In this document: positions 22,530-22,949 of the stretch, piece by piece | How the letters are laid out: each line of letters starts with the position of its first letter | Numbering within the stretch: position 1 is the stretch's first letter | From: Saccoglossus kowalevskii | Taxonomy: Eukaryota; Hemichordata; Enteropneusta; Harrimaniidae | Length of the DNA: 22,949 nt | Assembly (NCBI RefSeq): GCF_000003605.2 | Contig: NW_003115049.1 | Location: 1-22,949 of the forward strand | Reading direction: 5' to 3' | Notes under the pieces: model-generated | Database searches by the model: none | The model's input: the letters and a program-made list of their open reading frames with translations, nothing else | Told to the model about the DNA's origin: nothing | Translations under genes and position numbers: made by a program

Positions 22530-22949
22530 ATTGGTGACATCACGAGTACTTGTAACTTCACAACATCACACGTATTGGTGACATCATGAGTACGTGTAAC
22601 TTCACAACATACAAGTATTGATGACATCACGAGTACTTGTAACTTCACAACATCACACGTATTGGTGACATCATGAGTACGTGTAACTTCACAACATACA
22701 AGTATTGATGACATCACGAGTACTTGTAACTTCACAACATCACAGGTATTGGTGACATCACAAATACGTGTAACTTCACAACATCACAAGTGTTGGTGAC
22801 ATCATGAGTACTTGTAACTTCACAATATCACAGGTATTGGTGACATCACGAGTACTTGTAACTTCACAATATCACAGGTATTGATGACATCACAAATACG
22901 TGTAGCTTCACAACATCACAGGTATTGGTGACATCACGAGTACTTGTAA
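22530..22949. repeat. Right-end stretch recombined from the 18.3-19.0 kb blocks
   Basis: From about 22514 to 22760 the sequence follows 18824-19070 (offset 3690). From about 22650 to the end it also follows 18313-18612 (offset 4337), including CATGAGTACTTG at 22802 and paired AATATCACAGG junctions. CATGAG at this marker is shared with 18465 but not with 4172, so 18.4 kb is the closer relative. The array clearly continues beyond the window. Confidence 0.7.

Larger units (their letters stand above)
1..22949. repeat. 44-bp satellite array filling the whole window
   Basis: Every stretch of the window is a head-to-tail copy of one 44-bp monomer, always in the same orientation. The consensus, in pieces, is GTATTGGTGACATCACGA, then GTACTTGTAACTTCACAA, then CATCACAA. 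Hand counting gives 521 monomers between 87 and 22925, of which 67 are 43 bp and two are 33 bp. The rest are 44 bp apart from one indel patch and one single-base insertion; the length sum closes exactly. Monomers differ at a small set of positions: AAGT/AGGT/ACGT/AAAT/ATGT at the junction, GGTGAC/GGTCAC/GATGAC/GTTGAC, CACGAG/CATGAG/CACAAA, and TACTTG/TACGTG/TACATG. I see no unique DNA, transposon, gene or RNA gene interrupting it. This is non-coding tandem DNA of eukaryotic type. The host and chromosomal location cannot be read from the sequence, and I do not recognise a named satellite family. Confidence 0.97.

Noticed and set aside
577-22735. Eleven minus-strand reading frames of 73-79 codons with a 29-residue repeat
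   Set aside because: They occur only where 43- and 44-bp monomers alternate to give an 87-bp, frame-keeping period. Elsewhere the 44-bp period shifts frame and meets stops. They are identical by block duplication, with no coding signature, so they are not annotated as genes.
87-22925. CRE/AP-1-like sites (TGACATCA, TAACGTCAC) and ACGTG cores as regulatory elements
   Set aside because: They are part of the monomer and recur hundreds of times by amplification. TGACATCA is an imperfect match, and no promoter or gene is nearby.
1-22949. CRISPR array
   Set aside because: The repeat is continuous, with no unique spacers between conserved repeats; the variable bases are point variants of one monomer. 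No cas-like genes are present.
1-22949. Telomeric repeat or alpha-satellite-like centromere with a CENP-B box
   Set aside because: The monomer is 44 bp, not a short G-rich telomere motif or a 171-bp alphoid unit, and I see no match to the TTCG...CGGGA CENP-B box core. A centromeric role for this family cannot be excluded but has no direct sign.
1-22949. Transposable element or tRNA/rRNA gene within the array
   Set aside because: The monomer length census closes exactly from 87 to 22926 with no leftover sequence, so there is no room for an insertion. No terminal repeats or tRNA-like folds were seen.
1-22949. Repeat-protein coding region (44-bp units as exon repeats)
   Set aside because: 44 is not a multiple of three, and both strands meet stop codons within a few monomers in every frame except in the 87-bp pockets.

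Overview
The whole window is one uninterrupted eukaryotic-type satellite (minisatellite) array. I find no protein-coding gene, RNA gene, transposon or unique sequence. The repeat is a 44-bp monomer with about 39% GC in its consensus. By eye it has three parts: half A, GTATTGGTGACATCACGA (18 bp); half B, GTACTTGTAACTTCACAA (18 bp, 13/18 identical to half A); and a tail, CATCACAA (8 bp). Such an array is typical of heterochromatin or subtelomeric or pericentromeric DNA of a large eukaryotic genome. Nothing in the window identifies the species or chromosome position.

My hand inventory of length variants closes exactly. From the TGGT at 87 to the TGGT at 22926 there are 521 monomers. They comprise 67 one-base-short (43-bp) monomers, two 33-bp monomers, a patch of small indels at 5533-5725 (net +3), one extra base at about 20315, and otherwise 44-bp monomers. 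The left end differs: two 36-bp units (15-86), each lacking the 8-bp tail, preceded by a more diverged scrap (1-14). This suggests that the array edge is close.

Above the monomer level the array is a mosaic of nested higher-order duplications. (i) Left, 140-7000: blocks that recur within the left part at offsets of 3455, 1408 and 2757 bp. (ii) Centre, 7011-13069: a 2.2-kb block present twice 3861 bp apart, a 395-bp tandem duplication, and a 1009-bp (23-monomer) unit in 2.2 copies. (iii) 13063-17230: a 1.8-kb block present twice 2367 bp apart. (iv) 16587-19489: a collinear second version of 2251-5197, about 14.3 kb away. (v) Right, 20639-22529: a 791-bp (18-monomer) unit in 2.4 apparently identical copies, followed to the end by sequence recombined from the 18.3-19.0 kb blocks. 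The pattern fits repeated unequal exchange, with the freshest event at the right.

The most useful observations are the 18+18+8 build of the monomer with 36-bp units at the edge, the recent 791-bp triplication, and a concentrated cluster of homopolymer-type indels lying exactly at a block switch. That cluster looks like an unpolished assembly join. The short minus-strand reading frames are by-products of 43+44 = 87-bp dimers and are not genes.
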